Origin: an uncultured Clostridia bacterium
Lineage (GTDB): Bacteria > Bacillota_A > Clostridia > TANB77 > CAG-508
Assembly (NCBI GenBank): GCA_934130705.1
Contig: CAKOYL010000001.1
Span: forward strand, 1-64,000
Direction of reading: 5' to 3'
DNA length: 64,000 nucleotides
Made by a program: the position numbers and the translations under genes. The notes below the pieces were generated by a model, which did no database searches, was not told where the DNA came from, and was given only the letters and a program-made list of their open reading frames with translations. Shown here one piece after another: positions 50,368-58,754 of this stretch; position 1 is the first letter of the stretch; each line of letters begins with the position of its first letter.

Positions 50368-51732
50368 TTAATATATTCTTCTTGCTCCAACATAATTTGT
50401 TTTATAATATCCTGATGATAAAGAATCAATTCTTACACCTTTACTTGGATTGGCAGCATGTATAAAACTATTTCCACCAATATAAATTCCAACATGGCTA
50501 ATTCCCGATTTTCCAAACATTACTAAGTCCCCTGCTTGTAAACTAGTTACTGATTTTCCATTACTATATTGAGCTGCTGCTGTTCTATTTAAATTTACTC
50601 CAAAATGTTTATATACATATTGTGTAAAACCTGAACAGTCAAATCCACTTGGTGTTGTTCCTCCATATACATATTTACATCCTAATAATGTTTTTGCATA
50701 TGCTACAACTTCACTTCCTTTTCCTGTTGATGCTGTTGATGTTGTATTTGTGGTTGATGAAGATGTTGTTGTAGATGCTGTTGTGTTTGAAGCTTTAGCT
50801 GTTGTATCTGTTGTTGCATTATTACTTGTTGTTTTAGTTGTTGTTCTTTGATTCATTGTACTTCTTGATGTAGTTTGCTTTGTTGTTGATAATAAACTTG
50901 TTGATACATATCCTTTTTTTCCATCAACTTCAACATAACTCCAACCATTTTCTTTAGATAAAACATTTACTTCTTTATTAATTTCTAATTGTGTAACTAT
51001 TTTTGCTGTTTTATCTGCAGCTTCTCTTAAATTTACAGTTTGTGTATTTACATACATTTTTACATTCAAATTTGTTTCAGATTGAGTAACTGTTTCTGTT
51101 GTTTGTTGATTGTTTTCTTCTACTACAGTATTATTTTCTGTTGAAGTATTTTTTTGTATTTTTTCAGTTCTTATCCATCCTTGTGTTCCTTCACTTGTAG
51201 TAACATTTGCCCAATCATTAATTATATTAGTTACTTCAACTTGTTCATTAGCTTTGACTGTTTTTATATCCAATGAATTAATAAGTGGTGTTATTTTTAA
51301 TGTTGCATCATTTATTAATTTATATGTTCCCAATGTATTATCTTCTTGATTTGTAACTTCAGTTACAGTTGTATTATTTGTTGTTTCATTAACAGTATTA
51401 GAAACTATATTTATATCAGCTTCATTTACAGTTACATTATTAATAATATTTGCTGTTTCTGTAAGCTCTAATAAATCATTTCTTAAGTACCCTGTTATGC
51501 TTTTGTATTTTACTTTATACCATTCTCCTGATTTTTCTAGTACTTCAACTTCATCTCCTACTGAAGCTTGTTCTAGTATTTTTGAGTCTGCTGATGGTTC
51601 TTCTCTAAGATTTGCTGTTTCTACCTTTATTTTAGCTGTATTTGCTGCAAAACTCATATTAATAAAAAACAAACTTGATAAACATATCATTGCTATCAAT
51701 ATTATGCTTTTTATATTCATTTTTGTTTTCAT
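50368..51732 (-). CDS. Secreted NlpC/P60 cell-wall endopeptidase with three SH3b domains
   Basis: 454 residues. Signal peptide (about 1-29, cleavage near SFAA), then three bacterial SH3 domains at about 33-90, 135-200 and 225-285 (VETANLREEPSADSKILEQ; TQTVNLREAADKTAKIV). A long Thr/Ser-rich linker (285-345) follows, then an NlpC/P60 domain with Cys in FDCSGFTQ, His in SHVGIYIGG and a further His in FIHAANP. It cleaves peptide bonds in peptidoglycan stems. The linker probably spans the wall. Confidence 0.93.
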   Translation of the reverse strand: MKTKMNIKSIILIAMICLSSLFFINMSFAANTAKIKVETANLREEPSADSKILEQASVGDEVEVLEKSGEWYKVKYKSITGYLRNDLLELTETANIINNVTVNEADINIVSNTVNETTNNTTVTEVTNQEDNTLGTYKLINDATLKITPLINSLDIKTVKANEQVEVTNIINDWANVTTSEGTQGWIRTEKIQKNTSTENNTVVEENNQQTTETVTQSETNLNVKMYVNTQTVNLREAADKTAKIVTQLEINKEVNVLSKENGWSYVEVDGKKGYVSTSLLSTTKQTTSRSTMNQRTTTKTTSNNATTDTTAKASNTTASTTTSSSTTNTTSTASTGKGSEVVAYAKTLLGCKYVYGGTTPSGFDCSGFTQYVYKHFGVNLNRTAAAQYSNGKSVTSLQAGDLVMFGKSGISHVGIYIGGNSFIHAANPSKGVRIDSLSSGYYKTNYVGARRIY

Positions 51733-51854
51733 TTTTTTACTCCTTACTTTGTTAACTCCTTATCTTATTATATTCCATCTTTTGCATATGTTTTCCATTA
51801 TACTATAAATTTTTAGATTTGTCAAATTTTCACTACTTCCCATCTTTTCGCAAC

Positions 51855-51884
51855 AAAAATAGATGGCTCTCTCCATCTATTTTT
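51855..51884 (-). terminator. Terminator after ppaC
   Basis: AAAAATAGATGG (51855-51866) and CCATCTATTTTT (51873-51884): perfect 12-pair stem with T-run on the minus strand. Confidence 0.85.
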
Positions 51885-51904
51885 CTTATGTTTGTTATAT
51901 TAAA

Positions 51905-52831
51905 TTATATATTTTTATCTATTACTGGTAATAATTGTTTCTTTCTTGAAACAACTCCTTCTAAGAATGCTGTATTGTTTTCTAATTTCTTTTCAAATCC
52001 TTTTTCAACAGCATCTACTTTTTCTCCTAAAGCAATTATTTCTGAATTACTATTTAAAATATCTGTTATTGCTAAAACAAATAAACTTAATCCTTTTTCT
52101 TCAATTTCTTTGTTCATAGCAGATTCTAATTTTTCTTTTCTTTTTAATACATCTTCTATACTTACTGTATTTACTTGTGCTATTACAAATTTTATTTCAT
52201 TTTTATCTAAGCTTTTTGCATCTAAATTTATTAATTCTTCTTCAGAAAAATCATCTAAATCTGTTCCGGCTTTTAACATTTCTAATCCATATTCTTCTAT
52301 GTTTATATTAGCTATTTTTCCTAATTCTTCTAATGCTTTTTTATCATGTTCTGTTGTTGTAGGTGATTTTAATAATAATGTATCAGAAATTATTGCACTT
52401 GCCATTAATACTGCTTCTGTTTTTTCAATTTCAATATTGTTTTGTTTAAATTCTTCAAATAATATTGTTGATGTACAACCAAATGGTCTTGCTGTGTAGT
52501 ATAATGGTTCTGATGTTTCAAAATTTGATATTCTGTGGTGATCAACTACTTCTAGAATTTTTGCTTTTTCTATTCCTTCTACACTTTGATTAAATTCATT
52601 GTGGTCTACTAATATTACTTCTTGTCCTTCTTCAACTTTTTCAATTAATTCTGGTGCTTCTAAACCTAAATATTTTAATGCATATTGAGTTTCTTTATTT
52701 ACATTTCCTAATCTTACTGATTTTGATTTTTCACATCCATTCTTTTTGTTTAATATTTCCTTTACTAATGCAGAACATATTGTGTCTGTGTCTGGGTTTT
52801 TGTGCCCGAATATTAATATTTTATTTTCCAT
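51905..52831 (-). CDS. ppaC: Manganese-dependent inorganic pyrophosphatase
   Basis: 308 residues, family II PPase size. Metal ligands are visible in IFGHKNPDTDTICSA, VDHNEFNQ and EVVDHHRISN (DHH motif), with SRKKQLLP near the C-terminus binding substrate. It hydrolyses pyrophosphate from biosynthesis in the cytoplasm. It is one base downstream of hslO and ends the minus-strand rpiB-tagO-hslO-ppaC series. Confidence 0.95.
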   Translation of the reverse strand: MENKILIFGHKNPDTDTICSALVKEILNKKNGCEKSKSVRLGNVNKETQYALKYLGLEAPELIEKVEEGQEVILVDHNEFNQSVEGIEKAKILEVVDHHRISNFETSEPLYYTARPFGCTSTILFEEFKQNNIEIEKTEAVLMASAIISDTLLLKSPTTTEHDKKALEELGKIANINIEEYGLEMLKAGTDLDDFSEEELINLDAKSLDKNEIKFVIAQVNTVSIEDVLKRKEKLESAMNKEIEEKGLSLFVLAITDILNSNSEIIALGEKVDAVEKGFEKKLENNTAFLEGVVSRKKQLLPVIDKNI

Positions 52832-52832
52832 T

Positions 52833-53717
52833 TTATTTACTCTCCTTTTTTTCTAAAATTTTTTCTAATTCTTCCTTTGAAAAATCATATTTTTTATTAC
52901 AAAAATGACAAACTAATTCAGCTTTTCCATCTTCTTCAATCATTTGTTTTAGCTCTGTTTCATCAAGAGTTGCTAAAGCATCTGCCATATTTTCTTTTGA
53001 ACAATCACACTCATATACTGGCCTAATTCCTTCTTCTATAACTTCGACCTTTTCATCTCCTGTTACTTTTTTTGCAATGTCTATTAAACTTAATTTTTCA
53101 TCCAACATTCTTGATATTGCACCAGCTTTAAATATTGATTGTTCTATTTTTGATATTTCTTCCTCTGTTGCATCTGGCATTGGTGTAATTATATATCCTC
53201 CAGCAGATTTTACTCCATTTTTATCTACTAAAACTCCAAGTGCTACTGCTGTATTTTTTTGTTCTGATTTTGCAAAATATTCTGCAAAGTCTTCTGCTAT
53301 TTCCCCTGATACTAATGGACATATTCCAATGTATGGTTCTTTTAGTCCGATGTCTTTTATTACATTTATATAACCATTTCCAATAGCTTGTCCTACATCT
53401 AATTTTCCAAATTCATTTAATGGTAAGTCTACAACTGGATTTGTTACATACCCTTTTATTTTTGGAAAATTATTTGCTGTTGTAAGCATCATTTGGATTG
53501 GTCCATTTCCTTTAATTTGTATTGTTATTTTATCTTTTGCATTTTTCATTTCATTTGCCATTATAGCAGTCATTGTTAACATTCTTCCAAAGGCTGCTGT
53601 AGTAACTGGGCTTAAATCATGAATTTTTCTTGCTTTTTCTACAATTTCTGTTGAATTTATACATACAACTGAAATTTTTCCATTATAAGCAAGAAATTTG
53701 ATTATTTCATCTTGCAT
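52833..53717 (-). CDS. hslO: Redox-regulated chaperone Hsp33
   Basis: 294 residues. The C-terminal redox switch is ECDCSKENM and LVCHFCNKKYDF (CxC plus CxxC), and the N-terminal chaperone domain has GNGPIQMMLTTANNFPKIKG and GQAIGNGYINVIKDIGLKEPY, read in parts. Oxidation releases zinc and activates holdase function. AAAGGAGAAAGAAA precedes the ATG. It directly follows the rubredoxin-bearing gene, an interesting redox neighbourhood. Confidence 0.95.
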   Translation of the reverse strand: MQDEIIKFLAYNGKISVVCINSTEIVEKARKIHDLSPVTTAAFGRMLTMTAIMANEMKNAKDKITIQIKGNGPIQMMLTTANNFPKIKGYVTNPVVDLPLNEFGKLDVGQAIGNGYINVIKDIGLKEPYIGICPLVSGEIAEDFAEYFAKSEQKNTAVALGVLVDKNGVKSAGGYIITPMPDATEEEISKIEQSIFKAGAISRMLDEKLSLIDIAKKVTGDEKVEVIEEGIRPVYECDCSKENMADALATLDETELKQMIEEDGKAELVCHFCNKKYDFSKEELEKILEKKESK

Positions 53718-53740
53718 TTTCTTTCTCCTTTTTATTTTTA

Positions 53741-54976
53741 CTATTGATGTATTTCAAACATATCTTTTCCTTCACCACATACTGGGCATACCCATTCATC
53801 TGGAAGGTCATCAAATTTTGTCCCTTTTGCAATTCCCGCTTTTTCATTTCCATATTTTGGATTATATATATATTTGCATTGTGTACATTCATATTGTTCA
53901 TTTCCAGTTCTTTCAACTGAAAAGTTTTTATAACCTGCTGCAACAGCGACTATTACAATTAGTAAGAATGATAATGCTTTCCATATACCGCTATCACATA
54001 AAATAACTGCAAACATTCCAAATATTGCACTTATTCCATATAATATTAAAACAGCTTGTTTTTGACTAAATCCTTTTGCTACTATTCTATGGTGTAAATG
54101 TCCTTTATCTGCTTTAAATACAGCTTTAATTGATTTTCCTTTTACTAGTCTTCTAATAATTGCCCATACTGTATCAAAAATAGGTAATCCTAAAACTATT
54201 AAAGGTAAGACAATTACTGCTGCAGTATATGTTTTAGCTGAACCCAATATTGAAATTACCGCTAAAGAAAATCCTAAAAAGTTTGAACCTGTATCACCTA
54301 GAAATGTTTTTGCTGGTGTAAAATTAAATGGTAAAAATCCTACTAAAGCCCCTGCTAAGGCTGTTATTAACACTACTGATATTAAAGCTGAACCATTTAA
54401 TACAAATATAACCATTAGTGAAATTGCTGATATAACAGCTATTCCAGAAGATAATCCATCTAAGCCATCCATTAAATTTATTGCATTTGTTACAATAACA
54501 ATCCATGCTATTGTAAGTAATACTGAAGTTATTTCATGTATTTCTGGTAAATTTATAAATGGTAATGTTATTCCCTCTATTCTAACTCCACAAGCAGCAA
54601 CTATTATAGCTCCAATTAATTGTCCTGTCAATTTTGTTATTGGTTTTATTGTTTTTATATCATCAACTACACAAAATGCTGATATAATTAATATTCCAGA
54701 TAAAAATCCTAGAAGTTTTTTCAAATATTGTTGAAAATCAAATAAATTTATAGTGTGTTCCATACTCATTACAATAAGTAAATATATTGTTGAAATTAGA
54801 AATCCTAAAATTACAGCTGGTCCACCAAATTTAGGTATTGCTTTTTTATGTGCTCTTCTTTCGTCTTTTGGAATATCAACAGCTCCTACTTTTTTTGCTA
54901 TTTTTATCATATATGGTGTAGTTACAAATGTTACTACAAATGCAAGAATAAATGCTATTGCTATATCTCCCCACAT
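53741..54976 (-). CDS. TagO/WecA-like undecaprenyl-phosphate GlcNAc-1-phosphate transferase fused to C-terminal rubredoxin
   Basis: 411 residues. Residues 1-345 form the polyprenyl-phosphate glycosyl-1-phosphate transferase: about ten helices with DERRAHKKAIPKFGG, NAINLMDGLDGL, FLGDTGSNFLGFSLA and the HIHR-type KGHLHHRIV. Residues 362-411 are a complete rubredoxin: C364-x2-C367 (YECTQCKYIYNP) and C397-x2-C400 (WVCPVCGEG) with the family's aromatic core. It would start wall teichoic acid or polysaccharide synthesis at the membrane. The rubredoxin follows the last helix and should be cytoplasmic or surface-proximal depending on topology. The reading frame is uninterrupted. Confidence 0.9.
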   Translation of the reverse strand: MWGDIAIAFILAFVVTFVTTPYMIKIAKKVGAVDIPKDERRAHKKAIPKFGGPAVILGFLISTIYLLIVMSMEHTINLFDFQQYLKKLLGFLSGILIISAFCVVDDIKTIKPITKLTGQLIGAIIVAACGVRIEGITLPFINLPEIHEITSVLLTIAWIVIVTNAINLMDGLDGLSSGIAVISAISLMVIFVLNGSALISVVLITALAGALVGFLPFNFTPAKTFLGDTGSNFLGFSLAVISILGSAKTYTAAVIVLPLIVLGLPIFDTVWAIIRRLVKGKSIKAVFKADKGHLHHRIVAKGFSQKQAVLILYGISAIFGMFAVILCDSGIWKALSFLLIVIVAVAAGYKNFSVERTGNEQYECTQCKYIYNPKYGNEKAGIAKGTKFDDLPDEWVCPVCGEGKDMFEIHQ

Positions 54977-54993
54977 AATGTTTCCTCCAATTT

Positions 54994-55440
54994 TTATTTC
55001 ATATTATTTTTTTCTATTTCTTCTACCATCTTTAGTCTTTCTTCATATCTTCCACCTTTAAATTCTGTTGCTAACCAATTTCTTATTATGCAAATTGCCT
55101 CATTTGTTGTAAGATAGTCTCCTCCTAATGTGATTACATTTATATCATCATCAGCTTTTGCAAATTTAGCTGATTCTTCATTCATAACCCCTGCAGCCCT
55201 TATTCCTTTAAATTTGTTTGCTACAACAGTCATTCCATAACCTGATCTACATACTAAAATTCCGCAATCACATTCTTTGTTTTGTATTGCTTCTGCTACT
55301 TTTTTAGCATATATTGGATAATCTGTTCTTTCTTCTGAATTTGTTCCGTAATCTTTATATTTTATTCCACTTTCTTCTAAGTATTTTTTTATTTCTTCTT
55401 TTAATTTGTATCCTCCATGGTCTGCACCTATTGCTATCAT
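54994..55440 (-). CDS. rpiB: Ribose-5-phosphate isomerase B
   Basis: 148 residues of the RpiB/LacAB family: MIAIGADHGGYKLKE, then ILVCRSGYGMTVVANKFKGIRAA and NVITLGGDYLTTNEA. The catalytic cysteine of VCGTGIGMS-type enzymes is kept (ILVCRSGYGM) but the usual GTG is RSG, which could alter phosphate binding. It interconverts ribose-5- and ribulose-5-phosphate; other pentose- or hexose-phosphates are possible substrates. The ATG at 55440 is preferred over a GTG nine bases upstream, given AAGGAG. Confidence 0.88.
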   Translation of the reverse strand: MIAIGADHGGYKLKEEIKKYLEESGIKYKDYGTNSEERTDYPIYAKKVAEAIQNKECDCGILVCRSGYGMTVVANKFKGIRAAGVMNEESAKFAKADDDINVITLGGDYLTTNEAICIIRNWLATEFKGGRYEERLKMVEEIEKNNMK

Positions 55441-55449
55441 TTGTATCAC

Positions 55450-55755
55450 TCCTTACTTTTCTGATATTAGTATAATATTACTTAAATTACCAATATTTAT
55501 CTTTGTCAACTATATCATATTTTATAGTTGATTACAATATTTTGGGCAAAAAAAATGCCCTTTGTTTTTTAAAGATTTCTTATAATATCGTAAAAAAGAT
55601 TTATCTGTATTCAAAAATTTCATATAGATTATAATCATCATCTAAATCAAATTTATGATTTCCTATGATCTATCTCCTTATAGTTCTTAATGCATCTCTT
55701 TTATTAGTAAAAAAAATAGAACAATTTGAAATATTCCAAATTGTTCTATTTTTTT
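55450..55755. other. Non-coding stretch with three hairpins
   Basis: No convincing gene. It holds TCAACTATA/TATAGTTGA (55506-55530), GGGCA/TGCCC with following TTTGTTTTTT on plus (55544-55570), and a perfect 18-pair bidirectional terminator (55711-55728 with 55737-55754), which ends the small Cys-protein transcript on the minus strand. Confidence 0.7.
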
Positions 55756-55759
55756 GTAG

Positions 55760-55918
55760 TTATTTAAATACACTACGTCGATATCCTTTACAGATATCAT
55801 TATACCTTTCGCATTTATGTCTGCAACTCAAACAAAAATATCCTGGTACTTCGTGAAGTTCTCTTCCTGAAAATAATTTGCCTTTTTTTACTTTTTTTCT
55901 CTTCCGCTGCTCCACCAT
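55760..55918 (-). CDS. Small basic four-Cys protein
   Basis: 52 residues. A very basic head (MVEQRKRKKVKKGKLFSGRE) is followed by YFCLSCRHKCERYNDIC, a C-x2-C-x3-C-x6-C arrangement, and KGYRRSVFK. The spacing suggests zinc or Fe-S binding. AGGAGGAAAAGAAAAT precedes the ATG at 55918, and a perfect terminator follows five bases after the stop. No family is recognised. An nucleic-acid-binding role is only a guess from charge. Confidence 0.68.
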   Translation of the reverse strand: MVEQRKRKKVKKGKLFSGRELHEVPGYFCLSCRHKCERYNDICKGYRRSVFK

Positions 55919-56021
55919 ATTTTCTTTTCCTCCTGAAATATTCTTGAGTTTATACCAAATGTCCATTTAGACTTTTGTTCTTTTATTTTAGCATTTTATT
56001 TTCAAATTGTCAATTACTACT

Positions 56022-57044
56022 TTATTTACAAGCATTATATGCATAATTATTATTAACAATCTTATCATAAGGAGCCTTCTGTTTTAATTCTCCTGCCTCA
56101 CTTATAACATCTTGTAATTTATTAAAGCTTTCTTCTTTCAATACCGGTGTTTCATTCCATGCATCTATATCTTTATAACTTTGTATTGCTGTTGTAAGTA
56201 AGTCTAAATCTGTATCTGGGAAAAAGCTTTGAATTGCTTCTGCAATTTCTTTAGCAGTATGCTCTTTTACCCATTTTTGGCCTTTATAAATTGCATTTGT
56301 AAATTTTTGTATCATTTTTTCATTATTTTGTATATAGCTTTTTTTAGCAAAATATGCTGTATATGGTATTTCTCCTGCTTCTTTTCCTACTGAAGCAACA
56401 ATATAACCTTTTCCTAATTTTTGAATATTTGAAGCTGTTGGTTCAAATAAAGTTACATAGTCTGCGGTTCCAGATGTAAAAGCACTTGCCATTAAATCAA
56501 ATTTTATACTATCATCCAATCTTAAATCTGTTTTTGGATTTAAGCCTTTTTGTTTTATAACATACTCTAATGTCATATAAGGCACTCCGCCTTTTCTTCC
56601 TGGTATTACCGTTTTTCCTTTTAAATCGCTCCAATTAAAATTATCATTTTTCTCTTTTGATACTAAAAATGAACCATCTCTTTTTGTTAACTGTGCAAAT
56701 ACTTGAGTATAATCTTCTTTTCCTTCGTTGTAGACATATATTGATGCTTCCGGTCCTGCAAATCCTATTTGAGATTCACCTGATAATACAGAAGTCATTA
56801 CTGCATCTGCTCCTTGACCTGTTGTTAATTCTATTTCTATTCCATCATCTTTAAAATAACCATTATTGATTGCTACATATTGTGGTGCATAGAAAACAGA
56901 ACGTGTTACTTCACTCATTTTTATTTTTTGTATTCCATCTTGCGCAACATTATTATTCGATTTTTTTACTATTATGGTTCCTATTGCAATAGCAACAAAT
57001 ATTATAATTATTAAAATAATAATTGCTTTCTTCTTCAATTTCAA
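56022..57044 (-). CDS. ABC transporter substrate-binding protein, SsuA/THI5-like
   Basis: 340 residues. An N-terminal hydrophobic anchor (5-27) lacks a lipobox cysteine. The NMT1/THI5-like domain has VFYAPQYVAINNGYFKDDGIE, VLSGESQIGFAGPEA and KGKTVIPGRKGGVPYMTLEY (read in parts). Such proteins bind sulphonates, nitrate, taurine or thiamine-precursor pyrimidines. No TPP or other riboswitch precedes the operon and no sulphonate or thiamine enzyme gene is nearby, so the ligand is open. Third gene after the ATPase and permease. Confidence 0.88.
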   Translation of the reverse strand: MKLKKKAIIILIIIIFVAIAIGTIIVKKSNNNVAQDGIQKIKMSEVTRSVFYAPQYVAINNGYFKDDGIEIELTTGQGADAVMTSVLSGESQIGFAGPEASIYVYNEGKEDYTQVFAQLTKRDGSFLVSKEKNDNFNWSDLKGKTVIPGRKGGVPYMTLEYVIKQKGLNPKTDLRLDDSIKFDLMASAFTSGTADYVTLFEPTASNIQKLGKGYIVASVGKEAGEIPYTAYFAKKSYIQNNEKMIQKFTNAIYKGQKWVKEHTAKEIAEAIQSFFPDTDLDLLTTAIQSYKDIDAWNETPVLKEESFNKLQDVISEAGELKQKAPYDKIVNNNYAYNACK

Positions 57045-57079
57045 ATCCTCCTATTAAATTTTCTAAAATCTTTCAATTT

Positions 57080-57880
57080 TTAAATTCTTTTTCGGATAAA
57101 TTTTTCGATTAACAAAACTGCTCCATACATTATTCCAGCCAATATTCCCAATACTATTACACTTGTCATTACTAAGTCTAATTTAAAAACTTGCCCTCCA
57201 TATACAATTAAATAACCAAGCCCTGCTTTTGACACTAAAAACTCCCCTGATATTACTCCTACTAAAGATAATCCTATATTTACTTTTAGTGAATTTATAA
57301 ATGTTCCTATATTTGATGGCATTACTATTTTGGTAAGTAATTGTAATTTTGTACATTGAAACGTTTTAGCCATTTTTATTATTTCTTTATCTGTTTTTAA
57401 AAATCCATTTAATATTTCTAGAATTGTTACTATTAATGATATTGCTATAGCCATAACTATTATTGCTGGTGTTCCTGAACCTACCCAGATTATTATAATT
57501 GGTCCAAGAGCAACCTTAGGCAAACTATTTAAAACAACTAAAAACGGCTCAGATACTTTTGCAAGAAATTTTGACCACCATAATATTATTGCTATAATAA
57601 GCCCCATCATTGTTCCTAGTCCAAAACCTACAATAGTTTCATATGCTGTAACTTTTATGTGCGTAAGTAAATTATTTGAAGATAAATTCATAAAGGTTTT
57701 CAATATTCTACTTGGCTGACTTGTTATAAAACTATCAATTATTTTATTATTAGCTAAAGCTTCCCAAATAGCTAAAAATCCTACTAAAACTATAATTTGA
57801 GTAAATAGTACTAATACTTTATTTTTCTTTATATTTTTTAAATATTTTTTTCGTTCAGGTGATAAGTTATTTATTTTCAT
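57080..57880 (-). CDS. ABC transporter permease, SsuC-like
   Basis: 266 residues with about six helices. The EAA loop region is LNSLPKVALGPIIIIWVGSG, and VIMPSNIGTFINSLKVNIGLS and SGEFLVSKAGLGYLI are typical of the SsuC/TauC/NrtB permease family. It overlaps the ATPase gene by 14 bases, implying translational coupling. It probably forms a homodimeric channel with the ATPase at 57867-58640. Confidence 0.92.
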   Translation of the reverse strand: MKINNLSPERKKYLKNIKKNKVLVLFTQIIVLVGFLAIWEALANNKIIDSFITSQPSRILKTFMNLSSNNLLTHIKVTAYETIVGFGLGTMMGLIIAIILWWSKFLAKVSEPFLVVLNSLPKVALGPIIIIWVGSGTPAIIVMAIAISLIVTILEILNGFLKTDKEIIKMAKTFQCTKLQLLTKIVMPSNIGTFINSLKVNIGLSLVGVISGEFLVSKAGLGYLIVYGGQVFKLDLVMTSVIVLGILAGIMYGAVLLIEKFIRKRI

Positions 57881-58640
57881 TAACTCCCAGCTCCTTCCAT
57901 AAAATATCGAAGTATTTACTGAATTTTGGACTTTGTCTGCAATTTATTGGTGTCCTATTTTCTATTTCGAAATCGATTTTATGAATGTCTTTTATTGTTC
58001 CTGGTCTTTTGCTTAATACTAATACTCTATCTGACATACTTATTGCTTCAGATATATCATGTGTTACGATAATAGCTGTTATTTTTTCTTTTCTTAATAT
58101 TGAGTATATATCATTTGTCACCATTATTCTTGTTTGATAATCTAGGGCCGAAAATGCTTCATCTAATAATAATATTTTTGGTTTTACTGCAAGTGTTCTA
58201 ATTAATGCTACTCTTTGCCTCATTCCTCCTGAAAGTTCAGATGGGTATTTATCTTTAAATTCATATAGATGATATTTTTTTAGTAATTCTTCTACATATT
58301 CAATATTTTCTTTTCTTTTTATTCCTTTAATTTCTAATCCAAACAATGTATTGCTTAGTATATTTCTCCATTCTAATAAACAATCTCTTTGAAGCATATA
58401 TCCTATTTCAGATGATATGCCATCTACTTTTTTATTTTCTATGTAGACTTCTCCTTCTGACTTTTTTTCTAATCCTGCAATAATTGAAAGTAATGTTGAT
58501 TTACCGCATCCACTTGGTCCTATAATACTAACAAATTCACCTTCTTTTACTCTAAAGTTTACATTTTTTAAAGCTTGAACTTCCCCTTCTTTATTTTGAT
58601 ACTTTTTTCCTATATTTTTTACTTCTAATATTTCATTCAT
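57867..58640 (-). CDS. ABC transporter ATP-binding protein, SsuB-like
   Basis: 257 residues. Walker A GPSGCGKSTLLSII (about 41-54), Q-loop MLQRDCLLEWRNI, signature LSGGMRQRVALIRT, Walker B ILLLDEAFSALD and the switch His in VTHDISEAI are all intact. It powers the SsuC-like permease. AAGGAGGCAACTC precedes the ATG. First gene of the transporter operon. Confidence 0.94.
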   Translation of the reverse strand: MNEILEVKNIGKKYQNKEGEVQALKNVNFRVKEGEFVSIIGPSGCGKSTLLSIIAGLEKKSEGEVYIENKKVDGISSEIGYMLQRDCLLEWRNILSNTLFGLEIKGIKRKENIEYVEELLKKYHLYEFKDKYPSELSGGMRQRVALIRTLAVKPKILLLDEAFSALDYQTRIMVTNDIYSILRKEKITAIIVTHDISEAISMSDRVLVLSKRPGTIKDIHKIDFEIENRTPINCRQSPKFSKYFDILWKELGVNENK

Positions 58641-58718
58641 GAGTTGCCTCCTTTTTATTTATCCTAATATATTTTATGTAAAATTCTTTTAATAGTTACT
58701 TTTTCTATTTATAAAATA

Positions 58719-58754
58719 AAAAAACGAAGACCTATTTATAGATTTTCGTTTTTT
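58719..58754 (-). terminator. Terminator at the end of the 58753-59946 gene
   Basis: AAAAAACGAA and TTCGTTTTTT form the base of an imperfect hairpin. It overlaps the stop codon and is bidirectional in form. Confidence 0.7.

Noticed and set aside
55601..55666. Minus-strand 22-codon open stretch beginning with ATA after an AAGGAG site
   Set aside because: ATA is a very rare start and the stretch is too short; it may be a decayed small gene but cannot be supported.
58641..58718. TPP or other riboswitch before the THI5-like transporter operon
   Set aside because: The space before the ATPase gene is under 80 bases and contains no conserved riboswitch core.
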